A DNA stretch of 47,783 nt from an uncultured Clostridia bacterium (GTDB taxonomy: Bacteria > Bacillota > Clostridia > TANB77 > CAG-508), in assembly GCA_934155265.1 (NCBI GenBank), contig CAKPGU010000014.1:1-47783 (forward strand). The letters are read 5' to 3'. How positions within the stretch are numbered: position 1 is the stretch's first letter; every line of letters begins with the position of its first letter. Shown piece after piece: positions 23,369 through 32,722 of the stretch. Made by a program: the position numbers and the translations under genes. Under the pieces are notes generated by a model that was not told the DNA's origin, searched no databases, and worked only from the letters and a program-made list of their open reading frames with translations.

Positions 23369-23860
23369 TTATCTCCATATAGCATATAATGTTAATATTC
23401 CATTATATTTCTGTTTTACCTCTTGAATGGTAAATGTTTGCTGTGTAATCTTTTGAGTTGAAGTTTCTGAAGCTCCCCAACCATAAAATGTCTTACCAGT
23501 AGGTGGTCTAAGCATATCTTCATACTCATTCATATTAATTATTGTATCAATAGAACCATTTATTGTATTATTGTATACTCCGGGCTTATAGTTTATAGAT
23601 GCCCAAACTCCTCCATTTGAATAAAGTTGGATATATACTTTTTGTTCTACTTCCCATTGTGCATATAATGTAATATCTCCATTACATATGTCATTTGCTG
23701 TTACTTGTGTTCCACCACTTGGACTAGTATACAATCCTTTAAATATATATCCAAACTTTTTAGGGGCATTTGGTAAATAATCTTTATATTCACTATTATA
23801 TGTTATATTTTTTTCTGCATATACTTGATTATCTACTTTAAATGTTACTTTAAAAAATTC
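23369..23860 (-). pseudogene. InlB-repeat C-terminal part, in frame with the upstream gene after an amber codon
   Basis: Directly after the TAG at 23861-23863 the same frame continues as EFFKVTFKVDNQVYAEK for 163 codons without a start codon or ribosome site. It contains two Listeria-Bacteroides (InlB B-type) repeats: the first ends FGYIFKGLYTSPSGGTQV...ITLYAQWE, the second ends GKTFYGWG...ILTLYAIWR. Such repeats normally sit at the C-terminus of secreted proteins. There is no membrane anchor or sorting signal. It is best read as the last quarter of the gene upstream, cut off by a nonsense codon. A TTG inside the first repeat could give a 121-residue ORF, but that would split the repeat. Confidence 0.7.
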
Positions 23861-25552
23861 CTATTTTAAATAATCATTCCAAGTTTTATATGTACTTGCT
23901 CTCTCCCTACCTAATGCTGTATAAAAAGCAATTTTTAATTCATTACTCTGATTATTTACATATGTATATATATCATCATATGTATCCACATTATTTTGCA
24001 TTATAATACTGTTATATGACGCATTATAATCCTGCATAGGATAATAATAATATCTTACCTCACCATTTGATAATACATTTCTTTTAAAAGATAAATTTAA
24101 CCTTCCAGCACTCACATAACTATTTGAATTCTCAGCATAATTTCCTGAATCTATTTCAACTGTTCCATCTCTAATTCCCTGATCTCCTATCTTGTAGTAT
24201 TCATTTTTTCCAGTTGCATTGTTTTTTCCTAATATATATATATTCTGTTCAAGTACTACTTCTTTGCTTTCTGAATTTGTTACTATTGAATAACCATTAT
24301 ATACCTTTCCACCTATAGGTAATCCTTGTAAAAAACTTATTAAAGATATATTATGTATAATATTATACCATTCATCTTCCTTTAAATCTGGCATTTGAAA
24401 AACATTATTTGATGCTGCTCCCGAATACGTATTATAATTAGCTATAGCTATAGCCAAATTTACTTCTATTTTTTGTCTTATTACAGCTAATCTATGTTGA
24501 TTAAAGCTAGACACTTCATTTTCTATATTTTTACTATAATCAGCATTAGATGAATTAAACTGAAATATTTTTGTATTATCACCTGACCATATATGTTCTA
24601 GTGGTAATATTTCTCCATCTTTTGTAACTATAGTCCCTTGTGCATCTGCATAAGTTAAATCTATTAGTCCTGTACTTTTAAACCAACTAGTAAAATTATA
24701 AGCATCTATATAATAATCTTTTGCCAGAGTATTCCCACTTTGTATAAAACTAACAGCTCTATCATAGTCAGGATCTCCCTCTTTGTATTGGTCGGTTAAA
24801 GTATTTTCATTTAATCTAGCTCTTATTTTTTTATTAGCTTCATCATAATAATATGTTTTTCCATCAAGTTTAATATATTTATACATGCCATTACCTTGTA
24901 GTGGTAAATATTCTTTTGTGCATTCTTTTGTTATCTCTACCCCATTGTAAACAACTTTGTCAGAATTTTCATTATAATTTATATTATCAATTAGATATCC
25001 ATCTTTATTTACATATTCTCCACCTATCATACCTTGAATCGTTATATGGTTATCTAGTGCATAAGTAATTACAACATCAATATCTCCTTTAGTATATCTA
25101 CAACTATAAGATATATATGGTTTTAATCCATACATATTTTCTCCATTGTCATCTTTTGCATTTCCATTATCGTCATATCTATAATTTTCATTTTTATATG
25201 GTGAATAGATATAAAATCCATCATATAATGTATATACTAATGCAGGTATATAACTATTTAACTCATCTTCTGAATATCCATCAAGTGAAAATGTTGACAT
25301 GATTGAATTTCTAAATGTTGAAACCGATCCTTCCAAATCTCTTGTTTTTGAATTTGTTAATTCAGATAATTGGTTTTCACTAGTATTTATTTGAAATGCT
25401 CGTATTGCATCATATGTCGCTGACGCAAGTTTATTGTCATATAATGTCTGAGTATTTATAGTCTGTATTTGATACTGTGTATATGCTGCGAGTACTATTG
25501 AAATCGGTAATATTATTATGATAAAAATTACTGCTAAATCTTGTATTCTCAT
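23861..25552 (-). CDS. TadE-like exported protein, large extracellular domain
   Basis: 563 residues to the amber stop. MRIQDLAVIFIIIILPISIVLAAYTQYQ is one N-terminal hydrophobic helix with a short cytoplasmic side, similar to TadE-like pseudopilins, followed by a long Tyr/Asn/Asp-rich extracellular region with no domain I recognise (LYDGFYIYSPYKNENYRYDD is a striking early block). The rest reads as a folded exported protein. The RBS GTGAGG precedes the ATG. Together with the in-frame InlB repeats downstream the intact product would be about 727 residues. No pilus assembly genes are nearby. Confidence 0.75.
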   Translation of the reverse strand: MRIQDLAVIFIIIILPISIVLAAYTQYQIQTINTQTLYDNKLASATYDAIRAFQINTSENQLSELTNSKTRDLEGSVSTFRNSIMSTFSLDGYSEDELNSYIPALVYTLYDGFYIYSPYKNENYRYDDNGNAKDDNGENMYGLKPYISYSCRYTKGDIDVVITYALDNHITIQGMIGGEYVNKDGYLIDNINYNENSDKVVYNGVEITKECTKEYLPLQGNGMYKYIKLDGKTYYYDEANKKIRARLNENTLTDQYKEGDPDYDRAVSFIQSGNTLAKDYYIDAYNFTSWFKSTGLIDLTYADAQGTIVTKDGEILPLEHIWSGDNTKIFQFNSSNADYSKNIENEVSSFNQHRLAVIRQKIEVNLAIAIANYNTYSGAASNNVFQMPDLKEDEWYNIIHNISLISFLQGLPIGGKVYNGYSIVTNSESKEVVLEQNIYILGKNNATGKNEYYKIGDQGIRDGTVEIDSGNYAENSNSYVSAGRLNLSFKRNVLSNGEVRYYYYPMQDYNASYNSIIMQNNVDTYDDIYTYVNNQSNELKIAFYTALGRERASTYKTWNDYLK

Positions 25553-25590
25553 ATGTATTCCTCACTTTTTCCCCATTCTTTCATATAATA

Positions 25591-25619
25591 TAATTACTAC
25601 ATTTATTGAATTTTGTCAA
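25591..25619 (-). promoter_or_regulatory. possible promoter of the TadE-like gene
   Basis: On the minus strand TTGACA (25619-25614), a 17-nt spacer, then TAATTA (25596-25591). TATATT 4 nt further is an alternative -10. Confidence 0.45.
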
Positions 25620-25651
25620 TAGATAAATCTGTCAACTTCTTTGCCAAAACA

Positions 25652-25683
25652 AGCAAAAGAGCATATAAATATGCTCTTTTGCT
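25652..25683 (-). terminator. hairpin after ftsH
   Basis: AGCAAAAGAGCATAT and its exact complement form a 15-bp stem with a 2-nt centre, 24 nt after the ftsH stop. The T run that follows is broken (TGTTTTGG), so termination strength is uncertain. Confidence 0.6.
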
Positions 25684-25706
25684 ACATATAATTTTATTGT
25701 AAATTT

Positions 25707-27509
25707 TTATTCTTCAAAAATTCTGTCGAACTCTTCTCCTTCAATTTTTTCTTTTTCCATTAACACACCTGCAACTGCATGAAGTTTATCTGCATGTTCA
25801 CTTAATATATTTCTTGCTCTACTGTATGCATAATCAATTATTTTTTTAACTTCTTCATCAATTATTCCAGCTGTTTCTTCTGAGTAATCTTTAGTTTGTG
25901 CAAAGTCTCTACCTAAGAATACTTCTCCTTGGCCTCCACCAAACATTATGGCTCCAACTCTATCACTCATACCATATTTTGTAACCATGTTTCTTGCTAT
26001 TTGTGATGCTCTTTCTATATCATTACTTGCACCTGTTGATATATCATTTAATATTAATTCTTCGGCAACTCTACCACCTAATAATGATACTATGTTTTCT
26101 TCCATTTCTGTTTTTGACATAAATGATTTATCTTCTGTTGGTCTATACATTGTATAACCACCAGCCATACCACGTGGTATTATTGATATTTGATGTACAG
26201 GATCTTGAGTTGGTAAATATCTACTTACAACTGCATGACCTGCTTCATGATATGCAACTAATCTATTTTCTTTTTGACTTCTTACTCTTGTTTTCTTTTC
26301 AGGTCCCATAGTAACCTTTACCATGGCATCTTCTATTTCTTTCATTCCAATTTCTTTATAATTTCTTCTTGCTGCTAATAATGCTGCTTCATTTAATACA
26401 TTCTCTAAATCTGCTCCTGCAAATCCTGATGTATTTTTTGCTATTACTTTTAAATCTACATCTTCTGATAATTTTTTCTTACGTGCATGTACTTCAAGTA
26501 TTTGCTCTCTTGCTTTAACATCTGGGCTTGATACTACTATTTGTCTATCAAATCTTCCAGCTCTTAATAATGCTTTGTCTAATACGTCTGGTCTATTTGT
26601 TGCAGCTAATATTATTACACCCTCATTATCTGAGAATCCATCCATTTCAACAAGTAACTGATTTAATGTTTGTTCTCTTTCGTCATGTCCTCCACCTAAT
26701 CCAGCTCCTCTTTGTCTACCAACTGCATCAATTTCATCTATAAATATAATACATGGTGCATTTTTCTTTGCTTGTTCAAATAAATCTCTTACTCTTGAAG
26801 CACCAACACCAACAAACATTTCAACAAAGTCTGAACCACTTATTGTGTAAAATGGTACTCCTGCCTCTCCCGCTACAGCTTTTGCTAGTAATGTTTTACC
26901 TGTACCTGGTTGACCTACTAATAATACACCTTTTGGAATTCTTGCTCCCATGTCTGTGAATTTTTTTGGATTTTTTAAGAATTCTACTATTTCTTCTAGT
27001 TCTTCTTTTTCTTCATCAACACCTGCAACATCGTCAAATGTTACTCTATTCTTTTCTCCTGCATTTACAAGTCTTGCCTTACTTTTTCCAAATGTTAAGT
27101 TTTTAGCTCCTCCTTGATTGTTTCCACTCATCATCATAAACCAGAATATAAAGAATATTATTAGTAATCCAAATGGTGTTATTAAGCTTAATACTGTAAT
27201 CCAAATTGATTCTTTTTCTTCTTCTAATGTAAATTCACCTGTTTTTAAGTATTCTTCTGAATATGACATGAAACTGTCTAAGCTTGGTACATTAACTTCT
27301 TTCTCCGTTTTTGAATTTTTTAATTTGACTGTTGCTGTATTTCCATCTGCAGAAATTTTTATATTTTCAACTTCCTTATTTTCAATACTTGTTACTAATT
27401 CAGAATATGTCATTTTTGAACTACTATTTTCCATTATTGATGATAGTAGTACTATTACTATTATTCCTATTATTAACCACATAGCTAATGTTTTTATTCC
27501 TTTTTTCAT
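25707..27509 (-). CDS. ftsH: ATP-dependent zinc metalloprotease FtsH
   Basis: A membrane-anchored AAA+ protease for quality control. Two N-terminal helices (about residues 8-27 and 105-128) flank a small extracytoplasmic domain. The AAA module has GQPGTGKTLLAKA (Walker A, near residue 200), FIDEIDAVGRQRG (Walker B) and NRPDVLDKALLRAGRFDR (second region of homology). The protease part has HEAGH (near residue 420). The length of 600 is slightly short but complete, ending EEFDRIFEE. TAGGAGG precedes the ATG. It sits after tilS, as in many Firmicutes, but hpt, usually between them, is absent. Confidence 0.98.
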   Translation of the reverse strand: MKKGIKTLAMWLIIGIIVIVLLSSIMENSSSKMTYSELVTSIENKEVENIKISADGNTATVKLKNSKTEKEVNVPSLDSFMSYSEEYLKTGEFTLEEEKESIWITVLSLITPFGLLIIFFIFWFMMMSGNNQGGAKNLTFGKSKARLVNAGEKNRVTFDDVAGVDEEKEELEEIVEFLKNPKKFTDMGARIPKGVLLVGQPGTGKTLLAKAVAGEAGVPFYTISGSDFVEMFVGVGASRVRDLFEQAKKNAPCIIFIDEIDAVGRQRGAGLGGGHDEREQTLNQLLVEMDGFSDNEGVIILAATNRPDVLDKALLRAGRFDRQIVVSSPDVKAREQILEVHARKKKLSEDVDLKVIAKNTSGFAGADLENVLNEAALLAARRNYKEIGMKEIEDAMVKVTMGPEKKTRVRSQKENRLVAYHEAGHAVVSRYLPTQDPVHQISIIPRGMAGGYTMYRPTEDKSFMSKTEMEENIVSLLGGRVAEELILNDISTGASNDIERASQIARNMVTKYGMSDRVGAIMFGGGQGEVFLGRDFAQTKDYSEETAGIIDEEVKKIIDYAYSRARNILSEHADKLHAVAGVLMEKEKIEGEEFDRIFEE

Positions 27510-27543
27510 CTAGTTCCTCCTATTTTATTATTATTCATTTGAA

Positions 27544-27572
27544 ACTATAACATATCTTTTTTTATTTTTCAA
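27544..27572 (-). promoter_or_regulatory. ftsH promoter
   Basis: On the minus strand TTGAAA (27572-27567), a 17-nt spacer, then TATAGT (27549-27544) preceded by TGT. Confidence 0.65.
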
Positions 27573-27614
27573 TAGTTTTTTCGTGACTTTTTTGTGTCCT
27601 TTGTATTACTATTC

Positions 27615-27642
27615 AAGAGTTTTCTACGGATACAAAACTCTT
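27615..27642 (-). terminator. hairpin after tilS
   Basis: AAGAGTTTT and AAAACTCTT form a 9-bp stem right after the tilS stop codon. There is no T run on the transcript, so it may be a processing or stabilising stem rather than a terminator. Confidence 0.45.
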
Positions 27643-27643
27643 A

Positions 27644-28630
27644 CTATAATTTTATAAAATTAATTTTTTTGTCTTTTATTAATATTTTTATATTTTTATT
27701 TGGTGTTAAATATTTATTTCCTATATTATTATTACATAATTTAATTATATCTTCTATATGAATTTTTTCTATTCCTTGCGTAGAACCCATTAGTTGTTTT
27801 GTTGTTAATAATATTAGTTGACTTTTTATTATTTTTTCTTGTTCATTGAATTTTCTTAAATTTAATGAAATCTGTTTATCTTTTTTTTCTACTAACATTT
27901 GTTGATATGTTTTCTGTGTTTGTTTATCCACATATTCGACTTCTTCCGTAACAACTTCTGATAACCTACTTAATGTTTGTATTATATTGGGATTAAATTC
28001 TCGTTTTATATACGGAATAACTATGTTTCGTATTTTATTTCTTGTATATTCATTCTCAAAATTTGTTTTGTCTATTCTTGGATTTAAGTTGTTTTCTTCA
28101 CAATATTGCTCTATTTCTCTACGTTCACATTCTATTAATGGTCGTATAAACTTATTATCTCTTATTGGTTCTATTCCCTTAAGTCCTGAAAGTCCGCTTC
28201 CCCTAAGCAAATGCATTATTATTGTTTCAATTTTGTCATTTTTGTTATGTGCTATTGCAATTTTATTTGAATTCGTTTTTTTCAATATTTCTTCAAAAAA
28301 GTTATATCTAGCATTTCTTCCAGCTTCTTCTGTTCCAATTTTCATATCATTTGCAATTTTAATTATATCTATTCTTTTTATATAACATTTTATATTATTT
28401 CTATTGCAATAATCTTCAACAAACTTTTCATCATCAATAGCTTCTTCTCTTATCATATGATTTATATGTGCTACATATATTTCAAATTTTATAATTTGCT
28501 CATCTTTTATTTCTTTTAAAATATTTAGCATTGATATTGAATCTGGTCCACCAGATACTCCTAAAACTATTTTATCTCCATCTTTTATTAAATTATATTT
28601 TCTTATTGTTTCTATTACTTTTTGTTTCAT
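27644..28630 (-). CDS. tilS: tRNA(Ile)-lysidine synthase TilS
   Basis: A PP-loop ATPase that converts C34 of the tRNA-Ile CAU anticodon to lysidine. The PP-loop SGGPDS lies at residues 26-31, followed by AHINHMIREEA, EEAGRNARYNFFEE and AHNKNDKIETIIMHLLRGSGLSGLKGI, all diagnostic. The start is taken at the ATG at 28630 with GAAGGGA upstream; a TTG 6 codons earlier would place the ribosome site inside the gene. At 328 residues it is shorter than Bacillus TilS (about 470) and appears to have only a minimal C-terminal domain. Confidence 0.93.
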   Translation of the reverse strand: MKQKVIETIRKYNLIKDGDKIVLGVSGGPDSISMLNILKEIKDEQIIKFEIYVAHINHMIREEAIDDEKFVEDYCNRNNIKCYIKRIDIIKIANDMKIGTEEAGRNARYNFFEEILKKTNSNKIAIAHNKNDKIETIIMHLLRGSGLSGLKGIEPIRDNKFIRPLIECERREIEQYCEENNLNPRIDKTNFENEYTRNKIRNIVIPYIKREFNPNIIQTLSRLSEVVTEEVEYVDKQTQKTYQQMLVEKKDKQISLNLRKFNEQEKIIKSQLILLTTKQLMGSTQGIEKIHIEDIIKLCNNNIGNKYLTPNKNIKILIKDKKINFIKL

Positions 28631-28714
28631 AAAACTTATTCCCTTCAAAAAATTGCTTTAATTTATACTAAGAGAATCTTAAAATATAAATTCTAAATGT
28701 AGTGACGAATATGA

Positions 28715-30049
28715 TTAATCATCAAATCTTTTTTCCAAGTTAACAAATTTAGTGTAATTGCCCATCCACAATAATTCAACAGTTCCAGTTGAACCACCTC
28801 TCTGTTTAGCAATTATAACTTCTGCAATATCCTTTTTCTCACTTTCTTTATTATAATAGTCATCTCTATATAAGAACATTACTATATCCGCATCTTGTTC
28901 TATCGCTCCAGACTCACGCAAATCTGAAAGCATTGGCCTGTGATCAGGTCTTTGCTCTACCGCTCTTGATAACTGTGATAATGCTATTACTGGTACATTT
29001 ATTTCTTTTGCTAATATTTTTAAAGATCTACTTATTTCTGATATCTCCTGCTCTCTACTTCCAACTCTTTTATTACTTCCTTGTACTAACTGTAAATAAT
29101 CTATTACAACTAAACCAATATTTTTCTCCATTTTAAGTTTTCTGCATTTTGTCCTTATTTCCATTACAGAAATACCTGGTGTATCATCTATATAAATTTC
29201 TGATTCTGATAATGGTCCAATAGCCCCTGCAAGTTTAACCCAGTCATCTTCTTCTAGCTTTCCTGTTCTAACTTTATTGCTATCAACCATTGCTTCACTA
29301 CATAAAATTCTGTTTACAAGTTGGTCTTTAGACATCTCTAAACTAAATATAGCAACAGGAGCATTTCCTCTTAATGCAGCATTTGTTGCTATATTTAATG
29401 CAAATGCAGTTTTTCCCATAGCAGGTCTTGCTGCTACTAATATAAGTTCAGAACCATGTAATCCAGCTGTTTTATAATCCAATTCTGAAAATCCTGTTGG
29501 TACACCTGTTATATGTTGTTTTCTATTATATAATTCCTCTAATTTAGTAAAACTTTCTACTAATACATCTTTTATTGGAGAATATCCTTTTTGATTCTTG
29601 CTTTGCATTATATCAAAAATCTTTTTTTCTGCCCCATCCATTATATCTTCAACATCTTCTGTTGGACTATATCCAAGTTCTATTATTTCGTTAGCTGTTT
29701 TTATCAAATTTCTTAGTATTGATTTTTCCTCAACTATTTTTATGTATTTTTGAACATTGGCTGTTGTTGGTACTTTATCTGGTAAACTTGCCAAATATTC
29801 GTATCCACCAACTTGTTCAAATTTATCCATAGATTCTAATTCATCTTTCAATGTAATTATATCTATTGGCTCTGATTTACTATATAAATTAACTATTGCC
29901 TGAAAAATTATTCTATTATCATCTCTATAAAATGCATTTTCTTTTAATGTTTCAATTGCTGCATTTACTGCATCTCTATCTGTTAACATACTTCCTAAAA
30001 CAGCTTGTTCAGCATCTATATCATGTGGTGGTATTTTTCCTAATTCCAT
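28715..30049 (-). CDS. dnaB: replicative DNA helicase DnaB
   Basis: The hexameric fork helicase (DnaC in Bacillus nomenclature). An N-terminal helical domain (PPHDIDAEQAVLGSMLTD) and a RecA-like C-terminal domain with ARPAMGKTAFALNIA (Walker A, near residue 205), LVVIDYLQLV (Walker B), SQLSRAVEQRPDHRPMLSDLRESGAIEQDAD and KQRGGSTG (arginine finger region). It has the normal 444 residues and no intein. It follows rplI by 5 nt, in the conserved gdpP-rplI-dnaB order. Confidence 0.98.
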   Translation of the reverse strand: MELGKIPPHDIDAEQAVLGSMLTDRDAVNAAIETLKENAFYRDDNRIIFQAIVNLYSKSEPIDIITLKDELESMDKFEQVGGYEYLASLPDKVPTTANVQKYIKIVEEKSILRNLIKTANEIIELGYSPTEDVEDIMDGAEKKIFDIMQSKNQKGYSPIKDVLVESFTKLEELYNRKQHITGVPTGFSELDYKTAGLHGSELILVAARPAMGKTAFALNIATNAALRGNAPVAIFSLEMSKDQLVNRILCSEAMVDSNKVRTGKLEEDDWVKLAGAIGPLSESEIYIDDTPGISVMEIRTKCRKLKMEKNIGLVVIDYLQLVQGSNKRVGSREQEISEISRSLKILAKEINVPVIALSQLSRAVEQRPDHRPMLSDLRESGAIEQDADIVMFLYRDDYYNKESEKKDIAEVIIAKQRGGSTGTVELLWMGNYTKFVNLEKRFDD

Positions 30050-30054
30050 TTTTA

Positions 30055-30498
30055 TTACCCTCTTACGTCTACTTTAATCGTTCCAGAAACTCCTTCATAT
30101 AGCTTTACACCAACATTATGAACTCCAAGTGTTTTTATTGTTTCCTTCAAATCAATTTTTTTCTTATCTACTTTTATTTTATGTTGTTTATCTAGATTTT
30201 CAGAAATATCCTTTGCTGAAACGCCACCAAAAATCTTTCCATTTTCTCCAGCCTTAACTTCAATTCTTACTGTTATTTTAGTTAATTTTTCTGCAAGCAT
30301 TTTAGCCTCTTCTTTTTCATTATTTTTTCTAAATTGAGTGGCATCTTTTTGTGCTTTTAATTTACTCATATTTTCAGGATTTGCTTCAACAGCTAAATTT
30401 TTTGGAAATAAGAAATTACGAGCATATCCATCTGATGCATTTATTACTTCATCTTTTTTTCCTACACCTTTTATATCTGCTTTTAATATTACTTTCAT
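30055..30498 (-). CDS. rplI: 50S ribosomal protein L9
   Basis: A two-domain rRNA-binding protein. MKVILKADIKGVGKKDEVINASDGYARNFLFPKNLA is the N-terminal domain, then the long connecting helix (about residues 42-78) and the C-terminal domain ending GVHNVGVKLYEGVSGTIKVDV. The length of 147 is typical. It lies between gdpP (15-nt gap) and dnaB (5-nt gap), so it is cotranscribed with them. AGAAAGAAGGAT precedes the ATG. Confidence 0.97.
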   Translation of the reverse strand: MKVILKADIKGVGKKDEVINASDGYARNFLFPKNLAVEANPENMSKLKAQKDATQFRKNNEKEEAKMLAEKLTKITVRIEVKAGENGKIFGGVSAKDISENLDKQHKIKVDKKKIDLKETIKTLGVHNVGVKLYEGVSGTIKVDVRG

Positions 30499-30513
30499 GT
30501 TTTATCCTTCTTT

Positions 30514-32529
30514 CTATTCTTTTTCACTAAAATATTCTTCAATTTTGCTAATTAATTCTTGTTTTGCTTCACTTATTGTCATATTTTCCAATTGTGCACC
30601 TGCAAGTGTTATATGACCTCCACCACCTAGCTTTTCGAGTATTACTTGAACATTTATATCTCCAATTGAACGTCCACTTATACAAATTTGATTTTCCATT
30701 GTTCCTAATACAAATGATGCTGTAATATTTCCTATTGTTAATAATTCATCTGCTGCTTTTGCGCATATTAAACTTGTATCATTTTCTTGTACTTCATATG
30801 ATGAAATTGCAATTGTGTCACGTATCACTTCTGCTTTTCTAACAATTTCTGATATTTTATTATAACTCTCCAAATCACTTTGAAACCATTTTTTTACTTT
30901 GATTATATCAACACCACATCTACGTAAATATGCTGCTGCTTCAAATGTTCTTACACCTGTTTTAAATGTAAAGTTTTTTGTATCCATCATAATTCCTGCA
31001 TAAAGTGCTTCAGCTTCTAAAGTCGTTAATTCAACCTCATTTTGTGTATATTGTATTAATTCTGTTACTAATTCTGCAGCTGAAGATGCATAAACTTCTT
31101 GAAATGTTAATATACTTTGATCAATAAAGTCTGTTCCTCTTCTATGATGATCGATTACAACTATTTTATTTGTTTTATTTAATAACTCTGGTTCTTCTAC
31201 ATATGATTTTTTATGTGTATCTACAACTACTAATAAGGTTTCTGAATCTACTTTCGCTAAAGCTGTTTCTCTATTTATTATTACATTTTTATAATCCTCT
31301 GGCAAATTTAATACAAATGTCTTTATTGAAGCTGATTCACTATTTGCAAGTATATATGCCTCTTTTCCTAAACTTGTCGCCATTCTATATACACCAAGTG
31401 CAGAACCTACTGCATCTATATCTGGATTTGAATGTCCCATTATAATTACTTTTTCACATGTTGACATTAATTCTTCTAACGCATGTGCTACTATTCTTGC
31501 TTTTACTTTTGTTCTTTTTTCTACTTCTTCTACTTTACCTCCAAAGAATTGGTATTTTCCGTTTTCTCTTATAACAGCTTGATCTCCACCTCTTCCGAGA
31601 ATTACATCCATCGCTGCTGTTGCAGATTTATATACTTCTTTATCAGTTTCACCCTCATTTGATATTGCAATACTTAATGTTAATTGAATTTTATCTTTTC
31701 TTACAATATCTTTTATAGAATCTAATATTGAAAATTTACTCTCTTTTATTTTATCTAAATTACGTTGTTCAAAAATATATACATATGTATCTCTATCTTC
31801 TTTTACTAAAATTCCATTTGTTTCATTTACCCAATCATATATTATATTTTCTACTTTTGCCATTAATTGTGTTTTTTGTTCAGTATCTACTCTTTGCATT
31901 ACTTCTTCGTAATTGTCTACCATTATGATTCCAACACATGTATTTTTATTTTCATTTTCTTTTTTTAACTCATATTTTTCTGTTTCATCTATAAAATAGA
32001 TAATTACCATATATTCTGCAACTTTTTTTCTTTCACTTCTTTTTGTTTTTGCAAATTGACATTGTACCTTGTATTTTTTCTTTCCAATTTCAATATTCTT
32101 TACTATTGATTTGATTTTTTGATTTTGTCTTTGATTTTCATCAATTTTGCTTTTTACATCTATTATTAAATCACTAAGATAATTATTAATATCAATATTT
32201 GCGAATTCAGTTATAAACTTTGAACTTCTCCATACTACATTTCCATCAGTTTCTATTATTATTAAAGGAAATGGCGAATTTATCAAACTACTTTTTGCAG
32301 CTGAATCTACTGTTAATGTTAAATCCTGTAGCTGTTCAGATATTTCACTTTTTCTTTTATTGTTTGCGAAATAACTATATCCTAATACTAATACATATAT
32401 TATAATAGATGGTATTATTAAATTTGGTTTTAAATATGATACTATTACAAGTAACAAAAATATTATTACTAAATATATTTTAGTTCTCGAAACTAAATTA
32501 TCAAATATTTTTCTATTATTTCCTGACAT
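30514..32529 (-). CDS. gdpP: cyclic-di-AMP phosphodiesterase GdpP
   Basis: A membrane-bound DHH-DHHA1 enzyme that hydrolyses c-di-AMP. In order: two N-terminal helices (about residues 15-55), a PAS-like domain, a degenerate GGDEF (no GGDEF motif; the segment LGRGGDQAVIRENGKYQFFGG ends it), then DHH (MGHSNPDIDAVGSALG, VVVDTH, VVIDHHRRG) and DHHA1 (LGGGGHITLAGAQ). The ATG at 32529 (671 residues) is chosen because GAAAGGAA lies just before it; a TTG 6 codons upstream would overlap that site. It is first gene of the gdpP-rplI-dnaB unit with a good promoter. Confidence 0.95.
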   Translation of the reverse strand: MSGNNRKIFDNLVSRTKIYLVIIFLLLVIVSYLKPNLIIPSIIIYVLVLGYSYFANNKRKSEISEQLQDLTLTVDSAAKSSLINSPFPLIIIETDGNVVWRSSKFITEFANIDINNYLSDLIIDVKSKIDENQRQNQKIKSIVKNIEIGKKKYKVQCQFAKTKRSERKKVAEYMVIIYFIDETEKYELKKENENKNTCVGIIMVDNYEEVMQRVDTEQKTQLMAKVENIIYDWVNETNGILVKEDRDTYVYIFEQRNLDKIKESKFSILDSIKDIVRKDKIQLTLSIAISNEGETDKEVYKSATAAMDVILGRGGDQAVIRENGKYQFFGGKVEEVEKRTKVKARIVAHALEELMSTCEKVIIMGHSNPDIDAVGSALGVYRMATSLGKEAYILANSESASIKTFVLNLPEDYKNVIINRETALAKVDSETLLVVVDTHKKSYVEEPELLNKTNKIVVIDHHRRGTDFIDQSILTFQEVYASSAAELVTELIQYTQNEVELTTLEAEALYAGIMMDTKNFTFKTGVRTFEAAAYLRRCGVDIIKVKKWFQSDLESYNKISEIVRKAEVIRDTIAISSYEVQENDTSLICAKAADELLTIGNITASFVLGTMENQICISGRSIGDINVQVILEKLGGGGHITLAGAQLENMTISEAKQELISKIEEYFSEKE

Positions 32530-32601
32530 ATTATATTCCTTTCTCAAGGCTTTCTATTTTTAATTATATTTTGTCATATTATCGCCCTTTTATACTATTC
32601 T

Positions 32602-32630
32602 AGTATACTTCTAAACATGGCTTTTGTCAA
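32602..32630 (-). promoter_or_regulatory. gdpP operon promoter
   Basis: On the minus strand TTGACA (32630-32625), a 17-nt spacer, then TATACT (32607-32602). Confidence 0.82.
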
Positions 32631-32652
32631 GATTTCTAGTACTTTTTTCCAG

Positions 32653-32681
32653 TTACATTTCCCTTTATATTATGTTATAAT
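32653..32681 (+). promoter_or_regulatory. promoter for the HD-domain gene
   Basis: TTACAT (32653-32658), a 17-nt spacer, then TATAAT (32676-32681). It is divergent from the gdpP promoter 22 nt away. Confidence 0.6.
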
Positions 32682-32722
32682 ATTTTTAAATATATTATTC
32701 TTTGTTGAAAGGATGAATTATT

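Noticed and set aside
23369..23734. A separate 121-residue gene starting at a TTG
   Set aside because: The TTG lies in the middle of an InlB repeat and the same frame continues upstream to the amber codon, so an independent gene is unlikely.
23861..23863. TAG recoded as a sense codon in this organism
   Set aside because: TAG is used as an ordinary stop elsewhere in the window, for example at the end of the zinc-ribbon gene at 8177-8179, so a genome-wide reassignment is not supported.
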